From the NCBI GenBank assembly GCA_947167515.1, contig CAMVIM010000035.1, positions 1 through 36,202 of the forward strand: 36,202 nucleotides of DNA, read 5' to 3'. Below the pieces are notes generated by a model that was not told the DNA's origin, searched no databases, and saw only the letters and a list, made by a program, of their open reading frames with translations. Every line of letters begins with the position of its first letter. The stretch's first letter is position 1. Position numbers and translations under genes: made by a program. Positions 1 to 8,023 of the stretch are shown here, piece after piece. The stretch is from an uncultured Prevotellaceae bacterium. GTDB lineage: Bacteria; Bacteroidota; Bacteroidia; Bacteroidales; Bacteroidaceae.

Positions 1-553
1 TTGCCGTGATGACACCGCCATGAATGACGAGGGTGCCCATGCCGCCTGGTGAGCCGTTGACCTCATAGCCGTCTATACAGCCGATGGCAGCATTGTACTT
101 GAATTTTGACTGGCTCAACTTTGCCTCAAGCCTGCCCTCCTGGTCGTCCGACGACTGGCTGTAGATGCTCAGTGAATTGCCGTCGCCCTGCAGCACTACG
201 CCGTCGGAACACACCAGACGGCAACCGTCGGTCAGGATGAGGTGTCCCTCGCCTTTGACAATAAGGCGGCTAATAGTCACTTCGCCCTTGACCACCACCC
301 ACTTGTAGCCTCCGTTGTCCCACTCGGGGTTGTCGCCCACACCAAACTCGTGGCTGTCGCTGAGCGAAGTGGAGGCATCGAGCACCTTGTATTTGGTGCA
401 GAGGCTGCTGGAGTTGGTAACACGGTTTTGGCCACTTACGTTTTCCCAACTATGGTGCCAGTACTGTACACTCTGTGCCATCACCGTCTGCACCAGCAGA
501 GTCAGCAGGGCCATCATCATGACTCTTTTCATGTTCATGTTCTTCACTTTCAT
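1..553 (-). CDS. Secreted protein of unknown function, N-terminal part only (runs off the left edge)
   Basis: Reading the minus strand from 553 gives an open frame to the window edge (about 184 residues). It begins with a typical signal peptide, whose hydrophobic core MMMALLTLLV is followed by QTVMAQ and a probable cleavage after MA. In-frame ATGs lie at 553, 538 and 532; I took the longest, but 532 (MKRVMM...) is equally possible. The mature part is rich in Gly, Asp, Ser and short beta-like stretches such as GEVTISRLIVKGEGHLIL, DGVVLQGDGNSLSIYS and GTLVIHGGVIT. This resembles the parallel beta-helix style of the 23406-25724 protein in the same window, so a secreted beta-helix protein is plausible (inference). 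A promoter box on the minus strand at 830-837 gives it an unusually long leader of about 270 nt. Confidence 0.75.
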   Translation of the reverse strand, partial: MKVKNMNMKRVMMMALLTLLVQTVMAQSVQYWHHSWENVSGQNRVTNSSSLCTKYKVLDASTSLSDSHEFGVGDNPEWDNGGYKWVVVKGEVTISRLIVKGEGHLILTDGCRLVCSDGVVLQGDGNSLSIYSQSSDDQEGRLEAKLSQSKFKYNAAIGCIDGYEVNGSPGGMGTLVIHGGVITA

Positions 554-604
554 TTCTACAAATCTATTATTGTACGTCAGTTCGACGCAAGAAAAGTTTT
601 AATG

Positions 605-791
605 ATACGCCTTCGGCGGACGTGTAAAGTGACTGAATGTCACTTTGAAAAAAAACAAATAAAAACAAGTAAAAACAAATAAAAACAAGTTCTTCTTTGT
701 TGTGATAGCGAAGATGTTGTGGACGAAGAAAAGGTTTTTATTTGTTTTCATCGGTTTTTATTTGTTTTTTCTTCGTCCGCCGAAGGCGTAT
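605..791. repeat. Large palindromic A/T-rich element with GC-rich 18-bp ends
   Basis: The ends are a perfect 18-bp inverted repeat, ATACGCCTTCGGCGGACG at 605-622 and its complement at 774-791. Inside, the 15-mer AAAACAAATAAAAAC occurs twice in the left half (about 650-689) and twice inverted in the right half (about 732-770), so the halves can pair almost fully. Two local hairpins are also possible: AAAGTGAC/GTCACTTT at 626-633/639-646 and GGACGAAG/CTTCGTCC at 721-728/771-778. The element lies wholly within the predicted leader of the left-edge gene. It could be a non-autonomous mobile (MITE-like) element or a regulatory RNA structure; no clear target-site duplication was seen. Confidence 0.7.
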
Positions 792-829
792 ATCTTACAT
801 CGAACTCACGTTATTGTATATTTCGGCTG

Positions 830-861
830 CAAAGTTACATTGAAAATGTGAAATATACAAG
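830..861 (-). promoter_or_regulatory. Promoter for the left-edge secreted protein gene
   Basis: On the minus strand TAACTTTG (plus-strand 830-837) matches the Bacteroidetes -7 box TAnnTTTG. A CTTG (858-861) lies 20 bp upstream, the usual distance for the -33 box. Transcription would start near 823 and read through the palindrome at 605-791 before the gene. Confidence 0.55.
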
Positions 862-928
862 ACTTGCGAGATGAAAAAACAAATTCCGTCTTCGCCTCAC
901 ACGCAACGCCGTGCAAATTGCAATAGGA

Positions 929-1024
929 ACGGCATACAATATACAATAAGTACGCCGTACAATTTAGAATAGCAACGACGTTGAGTAGAGAGAGGTAACG
1001 GCGCTACGCAGAGAGAGGTAACGG
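929..1024. promoter_or_regulatory. Candidate operator sites upstream of the GH2 gene
   Basis: Two sets of repeats sit just upstream of the GH2 promoter. AGAGAGAGGTAACGG occurs exactly twice as a direct repeat (987-1001 and 1010-1024, 23 bp between start points). Further upstream ACGGCATAC (929-937) and GTACGCCGT (950-958) form a 9-bp inverted repeat with one mismatch. Their position before the -33 box at 1049 is where an activator would bind; that they are protein-binding sites is inference. Confidence 0.35.
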
Positions 1025-1048
1025 ATTTTTGTTTTTTTCTCACTGAAA

Positions 1049-1080
1049 TTTGCATATTTTCCAAATTGGTGTTACATTTG
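1049..1080 (+). promoter_or_regulatory. Promoter of the GH2 gene
   Basis: TTTG at 1049-1052 and TACATTTG at 1073-1080 are separated by 20 bp, matching the Bacteroidetes sigma-ABfr consensus. The expected start of transcription near 1087 lies after the ATG at 1066 and before the ATG at 1102, which settles the start codon of the next gene. Confidence 0.75.
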
Positions 1081-1101
1081 TGGCCTCAACACAACACGCA
1101 C

Positions 1102-3546
1102 ATGAAAAAACTGCTACTGAGCGCACTCGCGCTGTGCTGTGCTGCCACCCTGTGGGCACAGGTCTCCTTCGGCCATGCCGAACGGTTGAATGACAACTGG
1201 CTCTTCCTCAGAGCTGACTCCAGCTGGAACATCTACGAGAGTCCACGGATGAAGGAGGTGGGCTTCGACGATTCGCGATGGCGGCACGTCGCCCTGCCTC
1301 ACGACTGGGGTGTGGAACTGCCCATGTCGCCCGATAAAGGCTCCTGCCAAGGCTATCTGCCTGGCGGCATCGGCTGGTATCGGAAGCACCTGCAACTCAC
1401 CCCTGGAGATGGTGAGGACGGCAAACGCTGCTACATCTACTTCGAGGGAGTGTATAACCATTCAGAGGTGTATCTGAACGGTCACTTGCTGGGCAAGCGC
1501 CCCAGCGGTTTCGCCTCGTTCCTCTATGACATGACACCCTACATGCAGGATGGAGAGAACGTGTTGGCTGTCAGAGTGGACCACTCGGCGGAAGCCGACT
1601 CACGCTGGTACACGGGTAGCGGCATCAACCGTAACGTATGGGTCATCACTGCTCCTGCCATCCATCTGGCACAGTGGGGCACCGCCTATCGGCTGAAAAG
1701 CATCTCAACAAACAAGGCAGAGGTGGACTTGGACGTGGAAACCTGCGACACCCGTGTGGACAGAGGGAGGACTCCTTCGCTGCAAGCCGTGGTGAGCCTG
1801 AAGGATGCCAATGGAAAGACGGTGGCTGTAGGCAAGACCAACATGGGTGCCCAAGAGAAGAAGACCGTGAGGCTCTCAGTGCCTAACCCACAACGATGGA
1901 CCCTGAAGCAGCCTTATCTCTACACGCTGACCACCCTGCTGCTCAGCGACGGCGAAGAAACCGACCGCTCGGAGGTGAAGGCAGGACTGCGCACTCTGGA
2001 GTTCTCAGCCGACAAGGGGTTTGCACTGAACGGACGATGGATGAAGGTGAAGGGTGTATGTGTACATGACGATGCGGGGGTGCTGGGCACTGCCGTGCCT
2101 GCCGAAGTGTGGCGCAGGCGGCTTGTCGAACTGAAAAGCCTCGGCACCAATGCCGTGCGCCTGAGTCACAACCCCCATGCGCCTGAGTTCTACGACCTGT
2201 GTGACGAACTGGGACTGCTGGTCATGGATGAGGCTTCGGACGAATGGGAGTTTCCGAAACGTAAATGGATGAAAGGATGGAACCAAGGCAAGCCTGCCTT
2301 TGAGGGCACTTACACCTATTTTGAAGAATGGATAGACCGTGATGTAGCCGACATGGTGCGCCGCGACCGCTGCCATCCGAGCGTGTTCCTGTGGTCGATA
2401 GGCAACGAGGTCGATTACCCCAACGACCCCTACTCCCACCCTGTGCTCGATGGAGGCACAAATGGATTCACGCAGCCCATGTATGGCGGCTACAAGCCCG
2501 ACCAGCCGAACGCTGAGCGCATCGGACTCATCGCCCAGCGACTGGCCAAGATTGTGAAGGACATCGACCCCTCGCGACCCACCACGGGAGCACTGGCTGG
2601 CGTGGTGATGTCGAACGAGACGGCTTATCCGGGAGCCATCGACGTGGTGGGCTATAATTACACCGAGAGCCGCTATGGGGAAGACCATAAGACCTACCCG
2701 AAGCGTATCATCTATGGCTCGGAGAACCGTCACGACCTGGCGGCATGGAAAGCCGTGAGAGACAACGCACACATCTTCGGTCAGTTCCTTTGGACAGGTA
2801 TCGACTATCTGGGCGAGAGCGGTGTGTGGCCTGCCCGTGGCAGCAGCGCGGGACTGCTCGACCTGGCTGGTTGGCGCAAGCCGAACGGATGGTATCGTGC
2901 TGCCTTGTGGAGCGAAAAGCCCGTGTGCTACATCGGCACCTATCCAGTGGGGCCACAACGCTATGGATCGCGCAACAACAACCAGCGCACCACCAACGTG
3001 TCGCCATACGCCAACGACACATGGAACTACACGGAGGGACAGCGCATCCGAGTGGTGTGCTATACCAATGCCAAGACGGCGCATCTGACCCTCAACGGAC
3101 AGTCCATCGGCGGTGAACCGCAACGCGACGCAAACACAGGCATCCTCTATTGGGACATCGACTATGCTCCTGGCACGTTGCGCTGCGAGGCTGACAACCA
3201 AGCCGTCTATGAGGTGAAGACCACAAAGGCTCCCCACGCCATTCGACTCACGACCGACGGCGGAATGCACGTGTTTGTGGAAGTGGTGGACGAGGAAGGG
3301 AACCTCGTGAAACAGGCCGATAACGAAGTGACCCTGATGGTGCGTGGAGGACGGCTCTTAGGCATGGAGAACGGTTCGATGCAGGGCGGCAGTCAACCCT
3401 TCAGCCAGCGCACCCCCCGACTGCGAGTGCAGGGCGGGCGGCTGGTGGCATACATTGTGCCACAAGGCAAGGAAGCCGTTCGTGTGACAGCCACCTCCCC
3501 CTTCCTGCAGGAGGCCACACTTACCTTGAACGGCGGCACTCAATAG
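1102..3546 (+). CDS. Secreted GH2 glycoside hydrolase, beta-galactosidase-like
   Basis: The protein is 814 aa. It has a signal peptide (residues 1-20, ending LWAQ), an N-terminal sugar-binding jelly roll (about 25-190, with LPHDWGVE and GGIGWYRK), an Ig-like domain (about 195-300), a TIM barrel (about 305-600) and two C-terminal beta domains of the DUF4982 type (about 620-810). The acid/base Glu is E436 in WSIGNE and the probable nucleophile is E541 in YGSEN. Later GxDYLGE and RGSSAGLLDLAG stretches are typical of Bacteroidetes GH2 enzymes. The family contains beta-galactosidases, but also beta-glucuronidases and other exo-beta-glycosidases, so the substrate is not certain. A frame extending up to ATG 1066 is rejected because it would begin upstream of the transcription start. 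It is its own transcription unit, followed by a terminator, next to the fucose genes with which it may cooperate on galactosylated, fucosylated glycans. Confidence 0.88.
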   Translation: MKKLLLSALALCCAATLWAQVSFGHAERLNDNWLFLRADSSWNIYESPRMKEVGFDDSRWRHVALPHDWGVELPMSPDKGSCQGYLPGGIGWYRKHLQLTPGDGEDGKRCYIYFEGVYNHSEVYLNGHLLGKRPSGFASFLYDMTPYMQDGENVLAVRVDHSAEADSRWYTGSGINRNVWVITAPAIHLAQWGTAYRLKSISTNKAEVDLDVETCDTRVDRGRTPSLQAVVSLKDANGKTVAVGKTNMGAQEKKTVRLSVPNPQRWTLKQPYLYTLTTLLLSDGEETDRSEVKAGLRTLEFSADKGFALNGRWMKVKGVCVHDDAGVLGTAVPAEVWRRRLVELKSLGTNAVRLSHNPHAPEFYDLCDELGLLVMDEASDEWEFPKRKWMKGWNQGKPAFEGTYTYFEEWIDRDVADMVRRDRCHPSVFLWSIGNEVDYPNDPYSHPVLDGGTNGFTQPMYGGYKPDQPNAERIGLIAQRLAKIVKDIDPSRPTTGALAGVVMSNETAYPGAIDVVGYNYTESRYGEDHKTYPKRIIYGSENRHDLAAWKAVRDNAHIFGQFLWTGIDYLGESGVWPARGSSAGLLDLAGWRKPNGWYRAALWSEKPVCYIGTYPVGPQRYGSRNNNQRTTNVSPYANDTWNYTEGQRIRVVCYTNAKTAHLTLNGQSIGGEPQRDANTGILYWDIDYAPGTLRCEADNQAVYEVKTTKAPHAIRLTTDGGMHVFVEVVDEEGNLVKQADNEVTLMVRGGRLLGMENGSMQGGSQPFSQRTPRLRVQGGRLVAYIVPQGKEAVRVTATSPFLQEATLTLNGGTQ

Positions 3547-3574
3547 GCGACTGCCCTGCGTTCTTCAACGAGAA

Positions 3575-3611
3575 GGGCTGCACATACGTAGGAAGATGTG
3601 CGGTCCTTTTT
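3575..3611 (+). terminator. Rho-independent terminator after the GH2 gene
   Basis: An 11-bp stem (3575-3585 with 3596-3606, core GCACAT/ATGTGC, two G.U pairs) with a 10-nt loop is followed directly by a T-run. It separates the GH2 unit from the fucose operon. Confidence 0.6.
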
Positions 3612-3665
3612 ACATATCCAAAAGTTTTTGTACGCTATCTGCAACTTTTTCTGCCCCAAATTTCG

Positions 3666-3673
3666 TAACTTTG
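3666..3673 (+). promoter_or_regulatory. Promoter of the fucose-utilisation operon
   Basis: TAACTTTG matches the Bacteroidetes -7 box. No good TTTG is found 19-21 bp upstream, so a weak or activator-dependent promoter is possible. The first gene starts at 3706. Confidence 0.55.
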
Positions 3674-3705
3674 TGGCGAAATAGCAATATCTAAAAACTT
3701 TTTCG

Positions 3706-4656
3706 ATGATGAGATATACAGAATTGGGCAAAACTGGAATGAAGGTGTCCCACTTGGCGTTCGGCGCATCGTCGCTGGGCAGCGTGTTTCACGAGACAAA
3801 AGAGGCTGAAAGCATAAAGGCGGTGGAGGCGGCCATCGAGGGCGGCATCAACCTGATTGACGTGAGTCCTTACTATGGTCACTACAAGGCAGAGACGGTG
3901 TTGGGCAAAGCGCTGAAAATCATCCCTCGCGACAAGTATTTTCTGAGTACGAAGGTGGGACGCTACGGTAAAGATGGCGTGAACACTTGGGACTATTCAG
4001 GCAAACGTGCCACGGAGAGTGTGTACGAGAGCATGGAACGACTGAACATCGACCATATCGACCTGATCAACGTGCATGACATCGAGTTTCAGGCTGCGAT
4101 GGAGGGGGGATTGCAGAAGGTGGTGGATGAGACGCTGCCTGCGCTGGTGGAACTGAAGAAGAAGGGTGTTGTGGGTCATGTGGGCATCACGGACTTACAG
4201 CTGGAGAACCTCAAATGGGTCATCGAGCACTCGGAGGAAGGCACCGTGGAGAGTGTGTTGAACTTCTGCCATTACTGTCTGAATGATGACAAGCTGGTCG
4301 ATTTCCTCGACTTCTTCGAGGCCAAGGGTGTGGGTGTCATCAGTGCATCACCCCTGAGCATGGGTCTGTTGTCACAACGTGGTGTGCCAGCATGGCATCC
4401 TGCTCCGAAGCCACTGGTGGCGGCTTGTGCCAAAGCTGCAGCATACTGCACAGAGAAAGGTTACCCGATTGAGAAGCTGGCCATACAGTACGCTGTCAGC
4501 AACGAGCGCATCGCTGGCACCCTGTTCTCATCGGCCAATCCCGAGAACGTGAAGCGTAACATCCAATGGGCCAACGAAGAACCCGACTGGCAACTGGTGA
4601 AGGAAGTGCAGGAAATCATTGGTGACCAAAAGCGCGTAAGCTGGGCGAATTCCTGA
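3706..4656 (+). CDS. Aldo/keto reductase, probable L-fucose (L-galactose-type) 1-dehydrogenase
   Basis: The protein is 316 aa, cytoplasmic, and the length of a normal aldo/keto reductase barrel. The tetrad is visible: D52 and Y57 in IDVSPYYG, K83 in STKVG and H124 in INVHDIE. The C-terminal phosphate-binding loop region has SSANPENVKRN. The sequence style is that of the plant L-galactose dehydrogenase / D-threo-aldose 1-dehydrogenase group, which oxidises the C1 hydroxyl of L-fucose or L-galactose to the lactone with NAD(P)+. First gene of the operon; the lactone would be the substrate of the lactonase encoded 12 bp downstream. ATG 3709 is an equally good start (loses one Met). The exact sugar is inferred from the FucP permease and fucosidase in the operon. 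Confidence 0.85.
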   Translation: MMRYTELGKTGMKVSHLAFGASSLGSVFHETKEAESIKAVEAAIEGGINLIDVSPYYGHYKAETVLGKALKIIPRDKYFLSTKVGRYGKDGVNTWDYSGKRATESVYESMERLNIDHIDLINVHDIEFQAAMEGGLQKVVDETLPALVELKKKGVVGHVGITDLQLENLKWVIEHSEEGTVESVLNFCHYCLNDDKLVDFLDFFEAKGVGVISASPLSMGLLSQRGVPAWHPAPKPLVAACAKAAAYCTEKGYPIEKLAIQYAVSNERIAGTLFSSANPENVKRNIQWANEEPDWQLVKEVQEIIGDQKRVSWANS

Positions 4657-4668
4657 AAACTAAAAACT

Positions 4669-5553
4669 ATGACTATTATAGACTCTCACACCCACCTGTG
4701 GAAGAAGCAAGACACATGGGTGGACGGAAAAAGGATTCTGTCGATGAAGAACGGCAGGAGCATCTTCATGGACGAAGAGGTGCAGATGATGCCTCCGTTC
4801 ATGACCAGTGAGCAGAACTCGGCTGAGGTGCTGTTGTCAAACATGAATTATGCACAGGTGGGTGCTGCCGTGGTGGTACAGGAAGTCATCGATGGCAACC
4901 AGAACGCCTACCTGACAGAGGTGCAACAGCAATACCCTGAGCGGTTCTTCTGCATGGGAATGGCTTGGAACCTGGACGAGGCGAAAGCGGTGCATGATGC
5001 AGGTCTGAAAGGCATCGCGTTCCCTGGGCATCGCATGAAGGAGTCGCTCCAGACGCTCATGCCTGTCTTCAAATACATGGAGGAACAGGGCATGGTGCTG
5101 TCCATGTGTCTGGGCGATGACGAACACCAGATTGGCGAGATGAAGGAGGTGATTGAGGAATGTCCTGCGCTGAAAGTGGCGATAGGTCATTTCGGCATGG
5201 TCACCACCCCATCGTTCAAGAGCCAGGTGCTGTTGGCAAGGGCTGGCAAGAACGTGATGGTGGAGTCAGGTGGCATCACTTGGCTGTACAACGCAGAGTT
5301 CTACCCCTACCCCTCTGCCATCCGAAGCATCAAGGAGGCTGCCGACTGGGTGGGCATGGACAAACTGATGTGGGGAAGCGACTATCCCCGCACCATCACT
5401 GCCATCACCTATAAGATGTCGTATGACTTCGTGTCGAAATCGAAGGAACTGACAGAAGACGAGAAGGCGCTGTTCCTCGGACAGAATGCCGAACACTTCT
5501 ACGGATTCAAAAACTTACCAGAACTACCATACATTAAAAATATGTCCGAGTAA
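4669..5553 (+). CDS. Amidohydrolase-2 family lactonase, probable L-fucono-lactone hydrolase
   Basis: The protein is 294 aa with no signal peptide. It is a metal-dependent TIM-barrel hydrolase of the amidohydrolase_2/COG3618 type: the metal-binding HxH is in DSHTHLW (H7, H9), a further ligand is H174 in IGHFG, and the catalytic Asp is D238 in WGSDYPR. Known members of this group hydrolyse sugar lactones such as L-fucono-1,5-lactone and L-rhamnono-lactone. Placed directly after the aldo/keto reductase and before the FucP permease, hydrolysis of L-fuconolactone to L-fuconate is the best reading. Gaps are 12 bp upstream and 25 bp downstream, consistent with one mRNA. Substrate is inferred from context, not from the sequence alone. 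Confidence 0.82.
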   Translation: MTIIDSHTHLWKKQDTWVDGKRILSMKNGRSIFMDEEVQMMPPFMTSEQNSAEVLLSNMNYAQVGAAVVVQEVIDGNQNAYLTEVQQQYPERFFCMGMAWNLDEAKAVHDAGLKGIAFPGHRMKESLQTLMPVFKYMEEQGMVLSMCLGDDEHQIGEMKEVIEECPALKVAIGHFGMVTTPSFKSQVLLARAGKNVMVESGGITWLYNAEFYPYPSAIRSIKEAADWVGMDKLMWGSDYPRTITAITYKMSYDFVSKSKELTEDEKALFLGQNAEHFYGFKNLPELPYIKNMSE

Positions 5554-5578
5554 AAAGGAATAAACAAATAACAATCAA

Positions 5579-6889
5579 ATGAAGAAACCTTTAGTATCGA
5601 AGAAATATCTCTTCACATTTATATTGATTACGTCGTTGTTTGCCTTGTGGGGCTTTGCCAACGACATCACCAACCCGATGGTGGCTGCATTCCAGACTGT
5701 GATGGAGTTGTCAGCAGCAAAAGCATCGCTGATTCAGTTTGCGTTCTATGGCGGTTATGCCACCATGGCGATTCCCGCAGCCTTGTTCATCCGCAAGTAT
5801 TCGTACAAGAGCGGCATCTTGTTGGGCTTGGCACTCTACGCCATTGGTGCATTCCTCTTCATCCCTGCGGCTGAGTGGCAGGAGTTCTCGTTCTTCTGTG
5901 TTTCGCTCTACATCCTCACCTTCGGTTTGGCGTTCTTGGAAACTACTGCCAACCCCTTCATCCTCTCGTTGGGTGACAAGGAGACTTCCACCCGTCGTCT
6001 GAACCTGGCACAGGCATTCAACCCTGTGGGTTCGTTGAGCGGTATGGCAGTCGCATCCTTCATCGTATTGCCTCACCTGCTGTCCGACAAGCGTGATGCA
6101 GCAGGACAAATCATCTTCCCTCTCTTGTCTGAAGCCGAGAAAGCGGACATCCGCCTGCACGACTTGGCTGTTATCCGCAACCCTTACGTAGCCATTGGCC
6201 TCGTGGTGGTGGCTGTGCTGGTGATTATCGCCATCACGAAGATGCCAAAGACGGAGAGTGAGGAACAGAAAGCGGCAGGTCAGACCCATACGCTCAGCGA
6301 GACGATGCACAATCTCTGGCACAACACCATCTATCGTGAGGGTGTGTTTGCACAGGTATGCTACGTGGCTGCGCAAATCATGGTGTGGACCTTCATCATC
6401 CAGTACGCCGACCACCTCGGCATCAACAAGGCAACGGCTCAGGTGTACAACATCGTGGCGATGTCGATGAACCTCTTGGGACGTTTCCTCGGTACGTACA
6501 TCATGCGTTTCGTGAACACACGCAAACTGTTGACCATTTTCGGTGTGGGTGCATCCATCTGCACGTTCGGTGCCATCTGCATCGAAGGCATGTGGGGACT
6601 CTATTCATTGGTGGCTATCAGCCTCTTTATGTCCATCATGTTCCCCAGCATCTACGGCATCGCTTTGGAGAATGTCGATACGAAGGACACCCATCTGGGT
6701 GCTGCTTTCCTCGTGATGGCAATTGTAGGTGGTGCGCTGATGCCCCCTCTTCAGGGTTTGATGATTGACCAAGAGGTCATCTGGGGTAGGCCAGCGGTGA
6801 ACATGTCGTTCATGCTCCCCTTGGCTTGCTTCCTGTTCATTATCGTGTACGGATATCGTTCTTATAAAAAAATGAAGATTGAAAATTGA
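5579..6889 (+). CDS. fucP: FucP-type sugar:H+ symporter (MFS, FHS family)
   Basis: The protein is 436 aa with 12 predicted membrane segments. Family hallmarks are QFAFYGGYATMAIPAALF, YSYKSGILLGL, the FLETTANPF segment and RRLNLAQAFNPVGS. It imports L-fucose, or possibly galactose or glucose, by proton symport across the inner membrane. From memory of the E. coli FucP alignment, E121 matches the essential Glu135, but the position of E. coli Asp46 is Asn32 here, with an Asp three residues earlier (D29 in FANDITN). Proton coupling may therefore be arranged differently, or the sugar range may differ. Third gene of the operon, between the lactonase and the zinc dehydrogenase. The fucose assignment rests mainly on context. 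Confidence 0.85.
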   Translation: MKKPLVSKKYLFTFILITSLFALWGFANDITNPMVAAFQTVMELSAAKASLIQFAFYGGYATMAIPAALFIRKYSYKSGILLGLALYAIGAFLFIPAAEWQEFSFFCVSLYILTFGLAFLETTANPFILSLGDKETSTRRLNLAQAFNPVGSLSGMAVASFIVLPHLLSDKRDAAGQIIFPLLSEAEKADIRLHDLAVIRNPYVAIGLVVVAVLVIIAITKMPKTESEEQKAAGQTHTLSETMHNLWHNTIYREGVFAQVCYVAAQIMVWTFIIQYADHLGINKATAQVYNIVAMSMNLLGRFLGTYIMRFVNTRKLLTIFGVGASICTFGAICIEGMWGLYSLVAISLFMSIMFPSIYGIALENVDTKDTHLGAAFLVMAIVGGALMPPLQGLMIDQEVIWGRPAVNMSFMLPLACFLFIIVYGYRSYKKMKIEN

Positions 6890-6902
6890 AAAATAGAAGA
6901 AA

Positions 6903-7922
6903 ATGAAAGCGATTCAAATCACTCACTCTCAGGAGTTGAACATCATTGAGATGGAGAAGCCTGCTGCACTGAAGGCAGGCGAAGTTCTGTTGAAATTGGA
7001 ATATGTCGGTTTTTGTGGTTCCGACCTGAACACGTTCTTGGGACGCAACACCATGGCGCTGAACCCTGTCATCCCAGGACACGAGATTGGTGCTGTCATC
7101 GAAGCAGTGGGCAGCGAGGTGCCTGAAAACCTGAAGGTGGGTATGGTGGTGACTTGCAACCCCTACACCAACTGCAACAAATGCGCATCGTGCCGTAATG
7201 GTCGTGTGAATGCTTGTCAGCACAATGAGACTTTGGGTGTACAGCGCAATGGTGCAATGAAGGAGTACATCGTGATGCCTTGGGAGAAAATCATCCCCGC
7301 AGGCACCCTCTCAGCCAAGACCAGCGCCTTGATTGAGCCGATGAGTGTGGGCTTCCATGCAGTCAGTCGTGCGCAGGTGACAGATGTAGATACCGTCATG
7401 GTGATTGGTTGCGGCATGGTGGGCATGGGCGCTATCGTGCGTGCTGTCACTCGTGGGGCAACTGTCATTGCTGCCGACCTGGACGATGAGAAGTTGGAAC
7501 TCGCCAAGCAGATGGGTGCCACTTATGCCATCAACACGAAGACAGAGGATGTGCATCAGCGTCTGGCTGACCTCACAAGCGGCTTTGGCCCCGATGTCAT
7601 CATCGAGGCAGTGGGTAACCCCTTCACCTATCAGATGGCTGTGAACGAAGTGGCCTTCACAGGACGTGTGGCTTGTATAGGTTATGCGAAGTCAGATGTG
7701 ACCTTCACGACGAAACTCTTCGTGCAAAAGGAGCTCGACATACGTGGTTCCCGCAATGCCACCCCAGAAGATTTCCGCGCTGTCATCCGCTACTTGGAGA
7801 GAGGCACCGCACCTGTGGACAAACTCATCACGAAGGTCATCCAGCCCGAGGAAGCATTGGAGACCATGCAATGGTGGAGCGAGAATCCAGGAAAGGTGTT
7901 CAGAATACTTACTAAGTTTTAA
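6903..7922 (+). CDS. Zinc-dependent medium-chain alcohol dehydrogenase, probable sugar-acid or polyol dehydrogenase
   Basis: The protein is 339 aa. Catalytic zinc ligands C38 (GFCGSD) and H60-E61 (PGHEIG) are present, and the structural zinc site has four Cys (C91, C94, C97, C105). The NAD-binding Rossmann turn is GCGMVGMG (about 169-176). It belongs to the threonine/sorbitol/L-galactonate dehydrogenase type, with a KELDIRGSRNA stretch comparable to that region in E. coli L-galactonate 5-dehydrogenase. In this operon it could oxidise L-fuconate at C5, or a later fucose intermediate; neither can be read from the sequence. It starts 13 bp after the permease gene. The short spacer between them has a TTGAAAATTGAAAAAT stretch, similar to repeats elsewhere in the window. 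Confidence 0.83.
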   Translation: MKAIQITHSQELNIIEMEKPAALKAGEVLLKLEYVGFCGSDLNTFLGRNTMALNPVIPGHEIGAVIEAVGSEVPENLKVGMVVTCNPYTNCNKCASCRNGRVNACQHNETLGVQRNGAMKEYIVMPWEKIIPAGTLSAKTSALIEPMSVGFHAVSRAQVTDVDTVMVIGCGMVGMGAIVRAVTRGATVIAADLDDEKLELAKQMGATYAINTKTEDVHQRLADLTSGFGPDVIIEAVGNPFTYQMAVNEVAFTGRVACIGYAKSDVTFTTKLFVQKELDIRGSRNATPEDFRAVIRYLERGTAPVDKLITKVIQPEEALETMQWWSENPGKVFRILTKF

Positions 7923-7930
7923 TAAGGTGT

Positions 7931-7984
7931 ATGGGGCTAATGGGTCGGATGGGCAAGATGACCCATCTACCCCCATTCAGCCTA
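7931..7984. repeat. Imperfect inverted repeat between the dehydrogenase and fusion-protein genes
   Basis: The left arm (7931-7953) with GGGCTAATGGGT and GGATGGG faces a right arm (7962-7984) that is nearly its complement, with a bulge or two and an 8-nt loop. It fills most of the 101-bp gap, by far the longest gap inside the operon. In RNA it would form a long hairpin without a T-run. It may act as an mRNA-stabilising or processing structure, or be a dispersed palindromic repeat. Confidence 0.5.
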
Positions 7985-8023
7985 TTCAACCCAGAACAAA
8001 ATAAAGAAAGAAAAGTTGCATTT

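Noticed and set aside
242-682. Plus-strand 146-codon frame at the left edge
   Set aside because: The minus strand here carries a signal peptide and a regular beta-rich protein; the plus frame is His-rich and runs into the AT-rich palindrome.
2005-3270. Long minus-strand open frame (421 codons) opposite the GH2 gene
   Set aside because: It is fully antisense to a gene with clear catalytic motifs, has no promoter or recognisable domain, and its His/Val/Arg-rich composition is typical of a shadow frame in a GC-rich gene.
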